Counted from the stretch's first letter, positions 8,036 to 17,561 are shown. The stretch: DNA of 64,000 bases from UBA11346 sp038060575 (GCA_964652775.1 CAZZAM010000008.1:47415-111414), one strand, 5' to 3'. A program made the numbers and translations. The notes: a model not told the origin generated them from the sequence alone.

Positions 8036-9118
8036 CTACGAAATGCCGCCATCGCTGATCGTGATGCCGCGCAGCATCATGCGCAGCTCTTCGGCGTTGG
8101 GCGCAGCGGCCAGAGCGACGTCGGTGGAGATGTGTCCGGCCTTATGCAGCCGATGCAATGCCTGATTGTAGCTTTCGCAGCCATTCTCGCGGTCCTTGGT
8201 CAGGGCGTCGGCGATGCGGGCGAACTCACCGTCCATGATCAGTTTCTTGATCAGCGGTGCGATGAACATCGTCTCAACACAGGGCCACATCTCGCCCTTG
8301 GTCATTCCAGGCAACAACTTCTGGTTGAGGATGCAGCGGAGATTGAACGCGAGACTAGTGCGGATCTGCGCGTGCTTGGAGGACGGAAACAAATCCATGA
8401 TGCGGCCCATGGTCTGCGGCGCGCCCGACGAGTGTACTGAGCCGAATACGAGGTGCCCGGTCTCGGCTGCGGTCAACGCGGTCTCGAAGGTTTCGGCATC
8501 GCGCATTTCGCCAAGCAGGATGACGTCGGGATCTTCGCGCACGCACGAGCGCAACGCATCGTCAAATGAAGCGACGTCAGTGAATACTTCACGCTGATTG
8601 ATCACCGCCTTGTCGTCGGTGAAGACGTATTCAACCGGGTCCTCGATAGTCAGAATGTGGCAGCGCCGACGATGGTTGATGTCGTCGAGGATCGAAGCGA
8701 TGGTGGTCGATTTGCCCGACCCGGTGATGCCGCCGATCAGAACCAGTCCTTGTTCGAACTCGGCGCACTTGCGGATCTGCGGCGGAAGATGCAGCTCCTC
8801 GTAAGTTGGAATATTAGGTTTCACCCGGCGAATCGCCGCTGAGATGCGGCCAAGCGTTTTGAAAACGTTGCAGCGGAAGCGGCCAAGGCCTTCGACGGCA
8901 TGCGAGAAGTCTGCATAACCGCGTACCTTCAACTCGCCGTTGAGCCGCTCGTCGAGGATGGGATTGAGGATGTCAGCGAGGTCAGCAACGGTCAGTGCCG
9001 CACTCTTCAGGCGCACCAAGTCACCGCCAACCCGGAACACCGGCGGCTCGCCGACGCGCAGATGCAGATCGCTGGCGTTATGCTTACCCATGGCCGAGAG
9101 AAGATCACTGAGGTTCAT
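8036..9118 (-). CDS. pilT: twitching motility ATPase PilT
   Basis: A 360-residue hexameric ATPase that depolymerises type IV pili at the inner-membrane base. The N-terminal PAS-like domain starts with SDLHLRVGEPP. The RecA-like domain has Walker A GGITGSGKST (about 129-138), the Asp box around HILTIEDPVEYVF, Walker B DVILLGEMRD and the His box GHLVFGSVHSSGA. Length and order match PilT, not the longer PilB extension ATPase. The usual AIRNLIRE-type C-terminal motif is not obvious. No other pilus gene is nearby, so pilus genes must sit elsewhere. Confidence 0.93.
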   Translation of the reverse strand: MNLSDLLSAMGKHNASDLHLRVGEPPVFRVGGDLVRLKSAALTVADLADILNPILDERLNGELKVRGYADFSHAVEGLGRFRCNVFKTLGRISAAIRRVKPNIPTYEELHLPPQIRKCAEFEQGLVLIGGITGSGKSTTIASILDDINHRRRCHILTIEDPVEYVFTDDKAVINQREVFTDVASFDDALRSCVREDPDVILLGEMRDAETFETALTAAETGHLVFGSVHSSGAPQTMGRIMDLFPSSKHAQIRTSLAFNLRCILNQKLLPGMTKGEMWPCVETMFIAPLIKKLIMDGEFARIADALTKDRENGCESYNQALHRLHKAGHISTDVALAAAPNAEELRMMLRGITISDGGIS

Positions 9119-9231
9119 GCCAGCGCAGCCTAGTCGGTGGCAGACCTTGGGTAGTCCCCCTCCAACAGCCCCACCTGACGTGCATCACCTTCCACTCCGC
9201 GCACAAGGTCGTTCAACCAATCCGAGCGGGG

Positions 9232-9332
9232 TTGTCCACAGATTTCGCAGATTATGCAGATTTTGCAGGCGCATGGTGGCCCCGAACATGTACTTCGCAA
9301 TCTGTGCAATCTGCGAAATCTGTGGATAACAA
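9232..9332. repeat. ATTTCGCAG-word palindrome with DnaA-box-like ends
   Basis: Left arm 9232-9267 and right arm 9293-9332 are inverted copies of CAGATTTCGCAGATT words. The right arm, read on the minus strand, contains TTATCCACA, identical to the consensus DnaA box; the left arm has TTGTCCACA. The rest of the 320-base gap between pilT and the next gene shows nothing else. Confidence 0.85.
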
Positions 9333-9439
9333 TCTCGAAATCCCACTCATCTGCGGACCCTGATAACGAACTGAATACTATTAACGCCGCGCAGCGACGG
9401 TGCCCTTGGCACACCTCGCGACAGTCCATAGTCGTACCC

Positions 9440-10477
9440 ATGAGCACCACCCTGAAGCTCCTCCACCTGTCGAAACGCAATCTCTGGCCAGCCCTGTGGT
9501 CCAACACGTTTCGTCGCGCGCTCGCGCCGTTTGGCGAGGTGACCATCCTTTCGGATGCGAGCGCCATGCCGATAGCGGAGCAGCTTGAACGCATCCGTAG
9601 CTGCGATGTCTTGCTGACCGGCTGGGGCACCACGCCCATTCCACGTGAGATCGCCAGCGATCCCGGCCGCCTGCGCTATGTCTGCAACATCACCGGTGGG
9701 CTGAAGGGCTGGGTGCCGATTGAGCTCATCCAAGCCAATATTCCGGTGACCAACTGGGGCGATGCGCCAGCGTTTCACGTTGCCGAAGGATCGCTCACAC
9801 TGCTTCTCGCCTGCTTGAAAAATCTCGGTGGTCATATGGCTGAAAAACGTACCGGCGGCTGGAGCAACACCTGGACCGGACCAGCCGTCCAGTGCGGCTC
9901 ATTACGTGGGCTGCGTGTTGGACTCTATGGCCTCGGCGTCATCGGACGCAAATTCGCCGAACAACTGCTGCCGTTTGGTGCAGTGGTTTCAGCCTTCGAT
10001 CCCTATGCGAAGGATTGGCCACCCTCTATACGTAAGGTGGACACACTGCAGGAGCTCTTTGCGACCGCCGAGGCGATCTCGCTACATGCCGGTGTGAACG
10101 ATAGCACCACCCACAGCGTCACCGCAGATCTCCTGCGCCAGCTGCCAGACCATGGCATTGTGATCAACACGGCGCGTGGCGTGATCATTGATCAGCCCGC
10201 GCTCTTCGCTGAGCTAGCAAGCGGACGACTGCGGGCTGGGCTTGATGTGTTGGACGATGGCGACTCGCTGCCGCCCGAGCATCCAGCGCGGCAGTGGCCC
10301 AATCTCATCCTCACCAGTCACGCTGTCGGCGGCTCGTCCTGGCCGATTCATCCAGAAAACCCGGAGAGTCCGCTGCAAATTCACCATGAGATCTGCATCG
10401 ATAACCTGGGTCGCTTCGCACGCGGCGAACCACCACGCTTCAGGATCAGTGCCGAACAATATCAGTTGATGACGTGA
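9440..10477 (+). CDS. D-isomer 2-hydroxyacid dehydrogenase family protein
   Basis: A 345-residue NAD-dependent dehydrogenase of the D-3-phosphoglycerate dehydrogenase superfamily. The Rossmann nucleotide loop is GLYGLGVIG, followed by the NAD-selecting Asp in SAFDPYA. Catalytic Arg is in INTARGVIID and the His is in LTSHAVGGSS. The catalytic Glu, normally five residues after the Asp in a DVFxxE motif, is not in place: the sequence reads DVLDDGDSLPPEHP. An Asp may substitute or activity may differ. I start at ATG 9440; the frame is open upstream through the palindrome but that is not protein-like. Substrate unknown, standalone gene. Confidence 0.88.
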   Translation: MSTTLKLLHLSKRNLWPALWSNTFRRALAPFGEVTILSDASAMPIAEQLERIRSCDVLLTGWGTTPIPREIASDPGRLRYVCNITGGLKGWVPIELIQANIPVTNWGDAPAFHVAEGSLTLLLACLKNLGGHMAEKRTGGWSNTWTGPAVQCGSLRGLRVGLYGLGVIGRKFAEQLLPFGAVVSAFDPYAKDWPPSIRKVDTLQELFATAEAISLHAGVNDSTTHSVTADLLRQLPDHGIVINTARGVIIDQPALFAELASGRLRAGLDVLDDGDSLPPEHPARQWPNLILTSHAVGGSSWPIHPENPESPLQIHHEICIDNLGRFARGEPPRFRISAEQYQLMT

Positions 10478-10491
10478 ACCGACCTTGGCCC

Positions 10492-10527
10492 GCAGTCCGG
10501 AAATCCGGACTACTGCATTCAGGGTAA
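10492..10527. repeat. short TCCGGA palindrome overlapping galK end, copy 1
   Basis: GCAGTCCGGA and TCCGGACTACTGC form a hairpin, followed by ATTCAGGGTAA. The sequence overlaps the last codons and stop of galK. A related copy with the same TCCGGACT..GCATTCAGG string lies at 23995-24029. Confidence 0.65.
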
Positions 10528-11694
10528 CACCAACGGCAACGAACCGGCCCCGGCAGCAGCGCGGGTGACGTACACTTTCGGCGACATGCTTGGGAACTTG
10601 GCGCGATACTGTTTTTCAAGTTCGGCAACAAACGCAGGAACGTGTTCGTCTCGCACCAAGCTGACGGAACAACCCCCGAAACCGGCGCCGGTCATGCGAC
10701 TGCCCAGACAACCGGGCAGCGAACGTGCGATCGTCACCATCGCATCCAACTCAGCGCAACTGACTTCGAACTTGTCGCGCAGATCGGCGTGGCTCTGGTC
10801 CATCAGTTCGCCCAGGGCTACGGCGTCACCGGCACGCAAGCACGCATAGGCGGCGCGAGTGCGACCATTTTCAGCGACAACATGTTCACAGCGGCGCTTG
10901 GTGGTAGCGTCCAGACGACCGCTCTGAGTCGCCTGCGCCAAGCCATGCATCGTGACATCGCGCAGATGACTCACGCCGAGTGCACGCGCGCCCGCTTCGC
11001 ATTGAGAGCGGCGTTCGTTGTAGGCGCTGTCCACCAAACCACGGCGTTTTCCGGTGTCGGCGATGACGATATTCACGCCGATCGGCAACGGAGCTGGGGT
11101 CAACTGCATCGTCCGACAATCCATCAGCATCGCTTGGCCGACCGTTGCACACGAACTGGATAGCGGATCGAGGATACCGCACTTGGTTCCCACGTAGGTA
11201 TTCTCGGCTCGCTGCGCCAGGGTAGCGATTTCGGCACCCGGCCGAACGACGCCGGCAACCGCGAGAAACGCATGTATGGACGCGACCTCCAACGCTGCCG
11301 AACTAGACAGTCCCGACGCCAGCGGCACATCGCCGGTGATAGCCAGATCACAGCCGGTCAACGCGATACCGACTTCTTGTAACACCTGCGCGCAACCACT
11401 GACGTAATCAACCCATCGCGTCACATCGGTCGTCGCGTGCGCGATCGGCGGCGCGAGTGCGAATTCGACGATGCCGGTTTGTTCCAACGAGGTGACGCGA
11501 ACACGGCGATCAGCGCGCCGCCGCCAAGCGATGCGCACATCGCGTTCGATCGCCATCGGCAAACAAAAACCGTCGTTATAGTCGGTGTGTTCGCCGATGA
11601 GGTTCACCCGTCCAGGCGCGCGCACCGCACCAGTAGGCGCGGTGCCATAGGCGGTAGTGAACGCAGTGACCAGTGATGCTGTGCGATTACTCAT
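10519..11694 (-). CDS. galK: galactokinase
   Basis: A 391-residue GHMP kinase that phosphorylates galactose at C1 with ATP (Leloir pathway). All three signatures are present: APGRVNLIGEHTDYNDG (about residues 26-42, the galactokinase-specific motif), the phosphate-binding PLASGLSSSAALEVAS, and MTGAGFGGCSVSLV near the C-terminus. ATG 11694 (MSNRTASL) gives the family length; an upstream ATG would add 35 unlikely residues. No galT, galE or sugar transporter lies nearby, so the pathway is scattered. A GHMP paralogue acting on another sugar cannot be ruled out but the first motif favours galactose. Confidence 0.93.
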   Translation of the reverse strand: MSNRTASLVTAFTTAYGTAPTGAVRAPGRVNLIGEHTDYNDGFCLPMAIERDVRIAWRRRADRRVRVTSLEQTGIVEFALAPPIAHATTDVTRWVDYVSGCAQVLQEVGIALTGCDLAITGDVPLASGLSSSAALEVASIHAFLAVAGVVRPGAEIATLAQRAENTYVGTKCGILDPLSSSCATVGQAMLMDCRTMQLTPAPLPIGVNIVIADTGKRRGLVDSAYNERRSQCEAGARALGVSHLRDVTMHGLAQATQSGRLDATTKRRCEHVVAENGRTRAAYACLRAGDAVALGELMDQSHADLRDKFEVSCAELDAMVTIARSLPGCLGSRMTGAGFGGCSVSLVRDEHVPAFVAELEKQYRAKFPSMSPKVYVTRAAAGAGSLPLVLP

Positions 11695-11750
11695 AAGGGC
11701 GCGGCGCAGCGTGGTACTTGCACAAGCGATGGAAGCGGGTTTCAGCTTTC

Positions 11751-11843
11751 CTGAGAGCGCCGCACTCCCATGCGGCGCGAATCGTGAATACACCAGCAAC
11801 TATACCCATTGCCCCTGGCCGCACAGGGGTGCGGCGCTCCCAG
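11751..11843. repeat. GAGCGCCGCAC palindrome
   Basis: Arms 11751-11776 and 11818-11843 pair over 26 bases with three mismatches. Each arm is itself partly self-complementary (GCCGCAC..TGCGGC). It fills the gap between the galK start and the kinase stop at 11847. A solo arm of the same family lies at 58826-58849. Confidence 0.85.
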
Positions 11844-11846
11844 AGT

Positions 11847-13010
11847 TCAGCTCCCGATGCCGAACGCGCGCAGCAGACGACGCTTGAAACCGATCTGGAT
11901 TGGGGCAGGTGGCATGGCTCGCGAACGACGACCGCTCGCGTCGTGGTCACGCGCCACTTCGCGACCCAGCCAGGTGCGCAGGTCGGTGACGAACTCAGCA
12001 ATCGTGCCGCGTTCTTCTGGCAAAAACGCCATCGCCCGTTCACTTGCTCGGACTAATCGTGCTGGGGCGGAGGGCGCTTCCTTCGCCAACGGCGGATAGA
12101 GATTTCCCGCTGCGAGCAGCAACGCCTCCATGCGATCCTGATGATCGAATGGCATGTGTCCCGCGAGGACGTGATAGAGCATGCCGCCGAGCATATGCAG
12201 ATCGGTGTGCGCGCCGACTTCTTCACGTTCTCCGCGTGCGATCTCCGGTGGCACGCAGCCCGGGGTCCCGGCGCACACTGATGGGCAGTGATCAAGGCGC
12301 GGCGCATGCCATTCACCATCAGGACCGGGTGCGAATGACAGGGCAAGCCCCCAGTCCACTACCAACACTTCACCAAATTCACCGACCATCACGTTCTCGG
12401 CTTTGATGTCGCGATGCATGATGCCGCGACTGTGTGCAAACGCGATTGCATCACAGGCTCGTACAATGGCCTCAATTAGGCGCGGTAATTCTTTATCCGA
12501 GGTCCGCTCATTGATGAGTGCCGCCAAACTGCTGCCGCGAACTCGACGCATGACCAGACAGTTATCTGCCGCATCATAGACCGGAACAATATTCGGATGT
12601 TCCAGATACGCCGTGACCAAAGCCTCGGCCCGAAACAGCAGTCGTCGCGTTGGACTGTCATCCTTGCGCTGCACCTTCACCGCGACGTCGCGCGCGAGCG
12701 CATGCTGGCGCGCCAGCACCACCGTCGCCATACCACCGCCATCAAGCCGTTCATGAACACGGTAGCGACGATTGAATTCGGTAAACGTACTTGTGTCGAT
12801 CACCATTTCAGAAACTGGTAGCGGGGTCCGGCTGCCGCGCCCAGTTGGCTTGGCGAATCCAACCTCAATCGCCTCGACATGATCGGCGGACAACTCAACC
12901 GGCATCATCGTCTCGGTCGCCGTGCGGTCATCAGCCGCAGCGATCACGCTGTCCCACATGCGACTACGCTCGGTATTGGTTGAGCGACGACGATCGCGTA
13001 CCGGGGTCAT
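11847..13010 (-). CDS. Ser/Thr protein kinase (Pkn/Hanks type)
   Basis: A 387-residue soluble kinase. About 80 N-terminal residues precede the catalytic domain. The glycine loop is LDGGGMATVVLA (about 89-100), the ATP-anchoring Lys is K112 in VAVKVQ, the catalytic loop is HRDIKAEN (D201) and the metal-binding motif is DWG (219-221) instead of DFG. The activation segment has GTPGCVPPE in place of the APE motif. A basic tail of about 35 residues follows; there is no transmembrane helix or external sensor domain. ATG 13010 (MTPVRDRRRS) is chosen over 13097 since the extra residues look unnatural. DWG kinases are common in planctomycetes. Substrates are unknown. Confidence 0.88.
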   Translation of the reverse strand: MTPVRDRRRSTNTERSRMWDSVIAAADDRTATETMMPVELSADHVEAIEVGFAKPTGRGSRTPLPVSEMVIDTSTFTEFNRRYRVHERLDGGGMATVVLARQHALARDVAVKVQRKDDSPTRRLLFRAEALVTAYLEHPNIVPVYDAADNCLVMRRVRGSSLAALINERTSDKELPRLIEAIVRACDAIAFAHSRGIMHRDIKAENVMVGEFGEVLVVDWGLALSFAPGPDGEWHAPRLDHCPSVCAGTPGCVPPEIARGEREEVGAHTDLHMLGGMLYHVLAGHMPFDHQDRMEALLLAAGNLYPPLAKEAPSAPARLVRASERAMAFLPEERGTIAEFVTDLRTWLGREVARDHDASGRRSRAMPPAPIQIGFKRRLLRAFGIGS

Positions 13011-13078
13011 GGGCGGCACTCTAGCCAGGCCGGAGGCCAACTGGTAGTCCTGAAATCTTAGTGCTGTTACACCGCGCT

Positions 13079-14122
13079 TTAGAGCGGAGGAACACACGGC
13101 CCGGTGATCGTGTCGATCGCTGCCAGCTCACTGGCACTAAAAGCCAGGTTTTTCAAGCAACCAAGGTTATCGTCGAGTTGTTCGACCTTGCTGGCTCCGA
13201 TCAGCACCGAGGTCACGCGTTGATCCTTGAGCAGCCACGACAACGCCATTTGCGACAGCGTCTGACCGCGAGCACGAGCGATGTCACGCAGTGCTCGGGC
13301 CTGAGCGAGGTATGCCGGGGTCAGCCAGTTAGACTTGAAGCGTTCGCCCATGGCACCGGTCGACGCCGCGCGACTGTCGGACGGAATTGCGCCATCAAGA
13401 TAGCGATCACTGAGCAACCCTTGGCAGAGCGGCGAGTAGACAATCACGCCAACGCCATTCGTCTCCGCCGTGGGCAGCAATACTTTCTCGGATTGGCGGA
13501 AAAAGATATTGTAGCGCGGCTGACTGATCGTGATCGGCGCCCAGCCACGACGATCGACAACACCTAGGCAACGCGTGAATACCGGATCGTTGTAGTTGCT
13601 GATGCCCGCGTACAGCGCCTTGCCCTGACGGACGAGTTGATCAAGCGCACCCAGCGTTTCTTCAATCGGCGTGTCGGGATCGGGACGATGCGAATAAAAA
13701 ATATCCACGTGATCAACACCGAGCCGCTTGAGCGACTGTTCGCAACTTTCGATGATGTATTTCCGGCTGCCCCAATCGCCGTACGGCCCCGGCCACATGC
13801 GCCAACCAGCCTTCGAGCTGATGACCAGTTCCTCACGTGGCATCTCTTTCAATATCTTACCAAACAGCGATTCGCTGGCCCCAGCAGGTGTGCCGTAGTT
13901 GTTGGCGAAATCGAAGTGCGTGATACCGCGATCAAAGGCGCGGAAATAAATCCGCTTGGCAGTGTCGTCAGCGGTGTAACTGCCGATCGCCTGCCAGCCA
14001 CCGAGCGAAACCGCCGGCAGCATCAGTCCGCTGCGGCCGCAGCGGCGATAGGTCATGTGATCGTAGCGGTCGGTGGCGAAGGGCATGCGCCGGAGGGTAG
14101 TGAGCGACCCGGTCGTGACCAT
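13079..14122 (-). CDS. aldo/keto reductase, YghZ-like
   Basis: A 347-residue NADPH-dependent (beta/alpha)8 oxidoreductase. The tetrad is visible as Asp and Tyr in HFDFANNYG, Lys in VISSKAG and His in FYSHRPDPDTP. PYGDWGSRKYI and the SNYNDPVF segment fit the L-glyceraldehyde-3-phosphate reductase (YghZ/Kv-beta) branch, which may detoxify aldehydes such as methylglyoxal. ATG 14122 is preferred because AAGGAAGAGG stands just upstream; a later ATG at 14086 is possible. It is divergent from the secreted protein gene at 14167, with only 44 bases between the two starts. Confidence 0.9.
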   Translation of the reverse strand: MVTTGSLTTLRRMPFATDRYDHMTYRRCGRSGLMLPAVSLGGWQAIGSYTADDTAKRIYFRAFDRGITHFDFANNYGTPAGASESLFGKILKEMPREELVISSKAGWRMWPGPYGDWGSRKYIIESCEQSLKRLGVDHVDIFYSHRPDPDTPIEETLGALDQLVRQGKALYAGISNYNDPVFTRCLGVVDRRGWAPITISQPRYNIFFRQSEKVLLPTAETNGVGVIVYSPLCQGLLSDRYLDGAIPSDSRAASTGAMGERFKSNWLTPAYLAQARALRDIARARGQTLSQMALSWLLKDQRVTSVLIGASKVEQLDDNLGCLKNLAFSASELAAIDTITGPCVPPL

Positions 14123-14166
14123 ACCCCTCTTCCTTGCATCGATACACACAGCTATCAGCATTCCGC

Positions 14167-15051
14167 ATGCGCACCGCCATCCTCCTTGCTCTGGCTGCGA
14201 TGGTCGTCGCCGGGGACGTCGCTCCCGCTGACCTGCCCAAGCTGACGCTGAAGCCCAAACAATTTTCCGTCACCAAACAAGTGAACTTTGATGATGCGGG
14301 CAAGCCGACCAGCGAACAACGCTGTCAACTGGAGATCAGCTTCACATCTGATCGCAAGTTGCTTGAGTCCGAGAGGATGTCGATGCTCTCGAGTCGCGAA
14401 GAGGTCGTCCACCTTGATGAGGCCGTCACCGACAGCGGTGAATCGCTCCTTGGTGACAAGGCGAGCGGACATCTGTGGAATCAAGGATTTCGCGGCAAGT
14501 CGTCGTGGAGTCTTTCATTAACCCTGAAGTCCCCAACGAAGCCGTGCCTGACTCTCACAAAACTCTCCGGCACCCTCCAACTGCAGGTCGCTGATGGGGA
14601 ACCACTCAAAATCAGCCTGAATCCATTAAGCCAATTTCTCGGCAAGCCGGTTGCACTCCAAGGCCTGCCCGGAGTTGAAATCACCATCGAACGTACTGCC
14701 AAACAACTGGTCATCGAGGGGCCAAACGCCGCCTTCACTGGTGAAATCACCTTTACCAACGCCGATGGGTCGGCAGTCGAGAACAACAGCACAAGCAGCA
14801 ACGGTAACGGCAAGCGAACAACAGCGACCTATCACACAAACGTACCGACGGACGGCGCCGTCATCTTCACCATGCAGCAGAACATCCGGAAGGTGCAGGT
14901 GCCGTTCACGCTTATCGATCTACCACTGACCGGCCCCGAAGCTGCCCCAGAACCAAAAATGCCGCGTAAGTTCAAGCGAATCCCCGGCCCGCTTCCGCCT
15001 GAAACGCCAGTCGAAACGCCGACCACGCCACCGAAGAAGACGGATTTCTGA
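14167..15051 (+). CDS. secreted hypothetical protein
   Basis: A 294-residue protein with a signal peptide (MRTAILLALAAMVVAGDVAPA). The mature part is rich in beta strands with repeated Lys/Thr/Leu patterns, contains a low-complexity Ser/Asn patch (ENNSTSSNGNG, about 215-225) and ends in a proline/threonine-rich tail (GPLPPETPVETPTTPPKK). I recognise no family and no catalytic motif. It probably resides in the periplasm or on the surface. The start of the divergent aldo/keto reductase is 44 bases away, so both promoters must lie in or near coding DNA. Confidence 0.55.
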   Translation: MRTAILLALAAMVVAGDVAPADLPKLTLKPKQFSVTKQVNFDDAGKPTSEQRCQLEISFTSDRKLLESERMSMLSSREEVVHLDEAVTDSGESLLGDKASGHLWNQGFRGKSSWSLSLTLKSPTKPCLTLTKLSGTLQLQVADGEPLKISLNPLSQFLGKPVALQGLPGVEITIERTAKQLVIEGPNAAFTGEITFTNADGSAVENNSTSSNGNGKRTTATYHTNVPTDGAVIFTMQQNIRKVQVPFTLIDLPLTGPEAAPEPKMPRKFKRIPGPLPPETPVETPTTPPKKTDF

Positions 15052-15106
15052 ACGCGTTGAGTCAGGATACTACTGCGGGATATCCGCAGAGACCCTCCCG
15101 CATGGA

Positions 15107-15283
15107 TATCCGCAGATTGCGCAGATGGCGCAGATTTCGATTTCAATTCTGAGTGGCTTGTGAAGCAGCCCTAGCCTCAATGGTATGTGACGGAGCCCTT
15201 CATAAATTACGATGCCTACACAGGCACTAGGCGGTCAAGATCACGAGCTTCGAAATCTGCGCCATCTGCGAAATCTGTGGATA
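15107..15283. repeat. ATTTCGCAG-word palindrome with DnaA-box-like end
   Basis: Left arm 15107-15140 pairs with right arm 15250-15283 at about 31 of 34 positions (words GCGCAGAT and GATTTCG). The right arm holds TTATCCACA on the minus strand. A further conserved 18-base motif (TTAACTAAACACCATTGG) sits at 15323-15340, three bases from the next gene's stop. Confidence 0.87.
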
Positions 15284-15342
15284 AAAACTCGAAAGATTGC
15301 TCATCTCCAGATATTCCGACTGTTAACTAAACACCATTGGCC

Positions 15343-17187
15343 CTAGCCCTGCCCGTACTGCCTGAGCTTCGCGTACAGCGTACTGCGATCGATCGCTAAA
15401 ACTTCCGCAGCCTGTTTCTTGTTGCCGCCACAACGTTCAAGAACACTGAGGATGTGCGTCTTCTCGACTACTGCGAGGGGCGCCATCGGTGCCGTCAAGC
15501 CAACCGTCGCAACTTCAGAACGCACTTCAGCCGGCAAGTCGGTTGGCTGAATCGTGGTGCCCAGCGACATAATGGTCGCGCGCTCGAGGACGTTCTTGAG
15601 CTGACGCACGTTGCCCGGCCACGGATAGCGCAGCATCAGCGTGCGCGCTTCGGGGGCGAGGCGCTTCACTTCCTGACCGAGACGCTTGGCGCTGTCAGCG
15701 AGAAAATACTCGATCAGCACTTCAACATCTGCCGGACGCGCGCGTAGTGGCGGCAACACGACCGACAAGACATTCAAGCGATGAAACAGGTCTTCGCGGA
15801 AGCGCCCAGCGGTGACTTCCTCGGCGAGCTCGCGGTTGGTCGCCGCAACTAGTCGCACATCAACTTTGCGTAAGGTTCCGTCACCAACCCGTTGGACTTC
15901 GCCTTGCTCAAGCGCACGCAACAACTTGGCCTGGGTACTCAGCGGCAATTCGCCGACTTCATCAAGGAATAGCGTCGCACCGTCAGCGAGTTCGAACACA
16001 CCCGGCCGAGTTTCATCAGCGCCAGTAAAGGCCCCCTTCACGTGACCAAACAGCGTGCTTTCGACCAGGTTTTCCGCGATGGCGGCGCAGTTCACAATCT
16101 GGAACGGACGCTCGGCGCGCTTGGATTGCTGCTGGATCGCGCGCGCAACCAGTTCCTTGCCGGTGCCGCTTTCGCCGAGGATCAGAACCGGCGCATTGGT
16201 CGGGGCGGCTCGGCTGATGAACGATTGCACGACCTGCATTGAAGGATCGTTGCCGACGATGGCGAGTTGGGTTTTGCGCGGCGCGGTCTGCAAGCGATCG
16301 ACTTCGGCTTCGAGCCGAGCAACCTGCTGACGGTTGGTCAACTGCACCGCGAGTTGATTCGCGACCGCCGCTAAAAACTCAAGGTCGCTGCGCTCGAACG
16401 GCTTGTTGCCGGTCACGCGATCGACGTAGAGCAACGCATGTACTTCGTCGCCAATGCGCAGCGGTGCGGCCATCGCACTGCGGACGCCGGCCGTCACCAT
16501 CGATTGCGATGGCACCAGGTCCGCGCCACCAGTGTTGACCAACAGTGGCTCGCGACGCTCGCGTACGGCTTGCAAGAGCGTACGCGCAAACGGAACCGCG
16601 CCCCAGCGTGCGCGCAAACGCTTCTCGTGCGGCGGCCACAGACTCCAACCATCTTCGGCGGGCAGGAATACAGCGACGCGATCGCCTTCTAGTCCTTCAG
16701 CCGAGATGTCGTCGAGAATCTCAAACAGCTCATCGCGACCGCGCGCGCCGTAGCTCTGCAATACGATTTGATGCAGCAGTGCAAGATACGAACTGACGCG
16801 ATCACCGCCTTCAGCCTGCAACAATCCCGAGGTGTGGGTCTTGTCGAGGCCAACCACGGTGTCGCCACCGACCGACGCGATTTCTGATGGGCTCGTCGCC
16901 AGCCGACTTTCGAAGCGGAGCCAGGTGCGACCCACGCGCAGGGTTGCGCCATCGGTCAACGGCAGCGACTCAACCCGACCGGCTTCGCTCCAGGTCCCGT
17001 TCGAAGAGCCGAGATCCTTGAGAATCCAGCGACCGTCCTTGCTCGCCAATTCGGCATGCACTCGACTCGCCTTAACGTCTGGAAGACAGACGATGTTTTC
17101 TGGCTCGCGGCCGATCGTCGCCCGATCACCGACAATCTCATAGACCCGGCCCTTATCGGCCCCTTCGATGACGCGCAAAATCGGCAT
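15343..17187 (-). CDS. FHA-GAF sigma-54-dependent transcriptional activator
   Basis: A 614-residue enhancer-binding protein. An N-terminal FHA domain (about 1-90: TIGREPENIVC, KASRVHAEL, LGSSNGTW) binds phosphothreonine. A GAF-like domain (about 140-300) follows. The AAA+ domain has Walker A GESGTGKE, the sigma-54 contact loop GAFTGA, Walker B ATLFLDEVGE and the arginine-finger region. A Fis-type helix-turn-helix (KKQAAEVLAIDRSTLYAKL) ends the protein. It should respond to a kinase signal and open sigma-54 promoters. ATG 17187 (MPILRVIEG) is chosen because the FHA fold starts there; an ATG at 17223 is possible. Target genes are not evident nearby. Confidence 0.93.
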   Translation of the reverse strand: MPILRVIEGADKGRVYEIVGDRATIGREPENIVCLPDVKASRVHAELASKDGRWILKDLGSSNGTWSEAGRVESLPLTDGATLRVGRTWLRFESRLATSPSEIASVGGDTVVGLDKTHTSGLLQAEGGDRVSSYLALLHQIVLQSYGARGRDELFEILDDISAEGLEGDRVAVFLPAEDGWSLWPPHEKRLRARWGAVPFARTLLQAVRERREPLLVNTGGADLVPSQSMVTAGVRSAMAAPLRIGDEVHALLYVDRVTGNKPFERSDLEFLAAVANQLAVQLTNRQQVARLEAEVDRLQTAPRKTQLAIVGNDPSMQVVQSFISRAAPTNAPVLILGESGTGKELVARAIQQQSKRAERPFQIVNCAAIAENLVESTLFGHVKGAFTGADETRPGVFELADGATLFLDEVGELPLSTQAKLLRALEQGEVQRVGDGTLRKVDVRLVAATNRELAEEVTAGRFREDLFHRLNVLSVVLPPLRARPADVEVLIEYFLADSAKRLGQEVKRLAPEARTLMLRYPWPGNVRQLKNVLERATIMSLGTTIQPTDLPAEVRSEVATVGLTAPMAPLAVVEKTHILSVLERCGGNKKQAAEVLAIDRSTLYAKLRQYGQG

Positions 17188-17286
17188 GGAGGCGCATGTT
17201 GCGGTACCCGGGCTGATGGACAAGCCGTCGTATGCAGGCCCTGGCGCCGAGAGGCGTTGACGGCATGCGGTCGGCCGAAGGCCGTA

Positions 17287-17561
17287 GGGGCAACGCCCAA
17301 TGCCGTTAATCTAAGCGAATTTTCAAACGCCCACACGTAACGAGTTCGCCTTGCCAACTTCCAAGGCAACCACGGGGGCACGGGGAGCACGGAGGTCACG
17401 GGGAAAAGGCAGGGTGAACAGTGTAGAATCTGCAGTGTTTTCCATTCCCTGTGTCCCCCGTGGCTCCCCGTGTCCCCGTGGTTGCCTTGATGTGCTGTAT
17501 CGTTGGGTCCAATGTCCATGAACTAAACGGGCCTTAGCTTAACAGCATTGGGCAAAGCCCC
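17287..17561. repeat. nested double palindrome (GCCCAATG outer, ACGGGG inner)
   Basis: The outer arms 17287-17315 and 17533-17561 match at about 24 of 29 positions. Inside, arms 17362-17399 and 17451-17489 pair through CAAGGCAACCACGGGG and further ACGGGG/CACGG words. The whole 437-base gap between the activator and dnaJ is mostly this structure. No CIRCE element was seen upstream of dnaJ. Confidence 0.85.
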
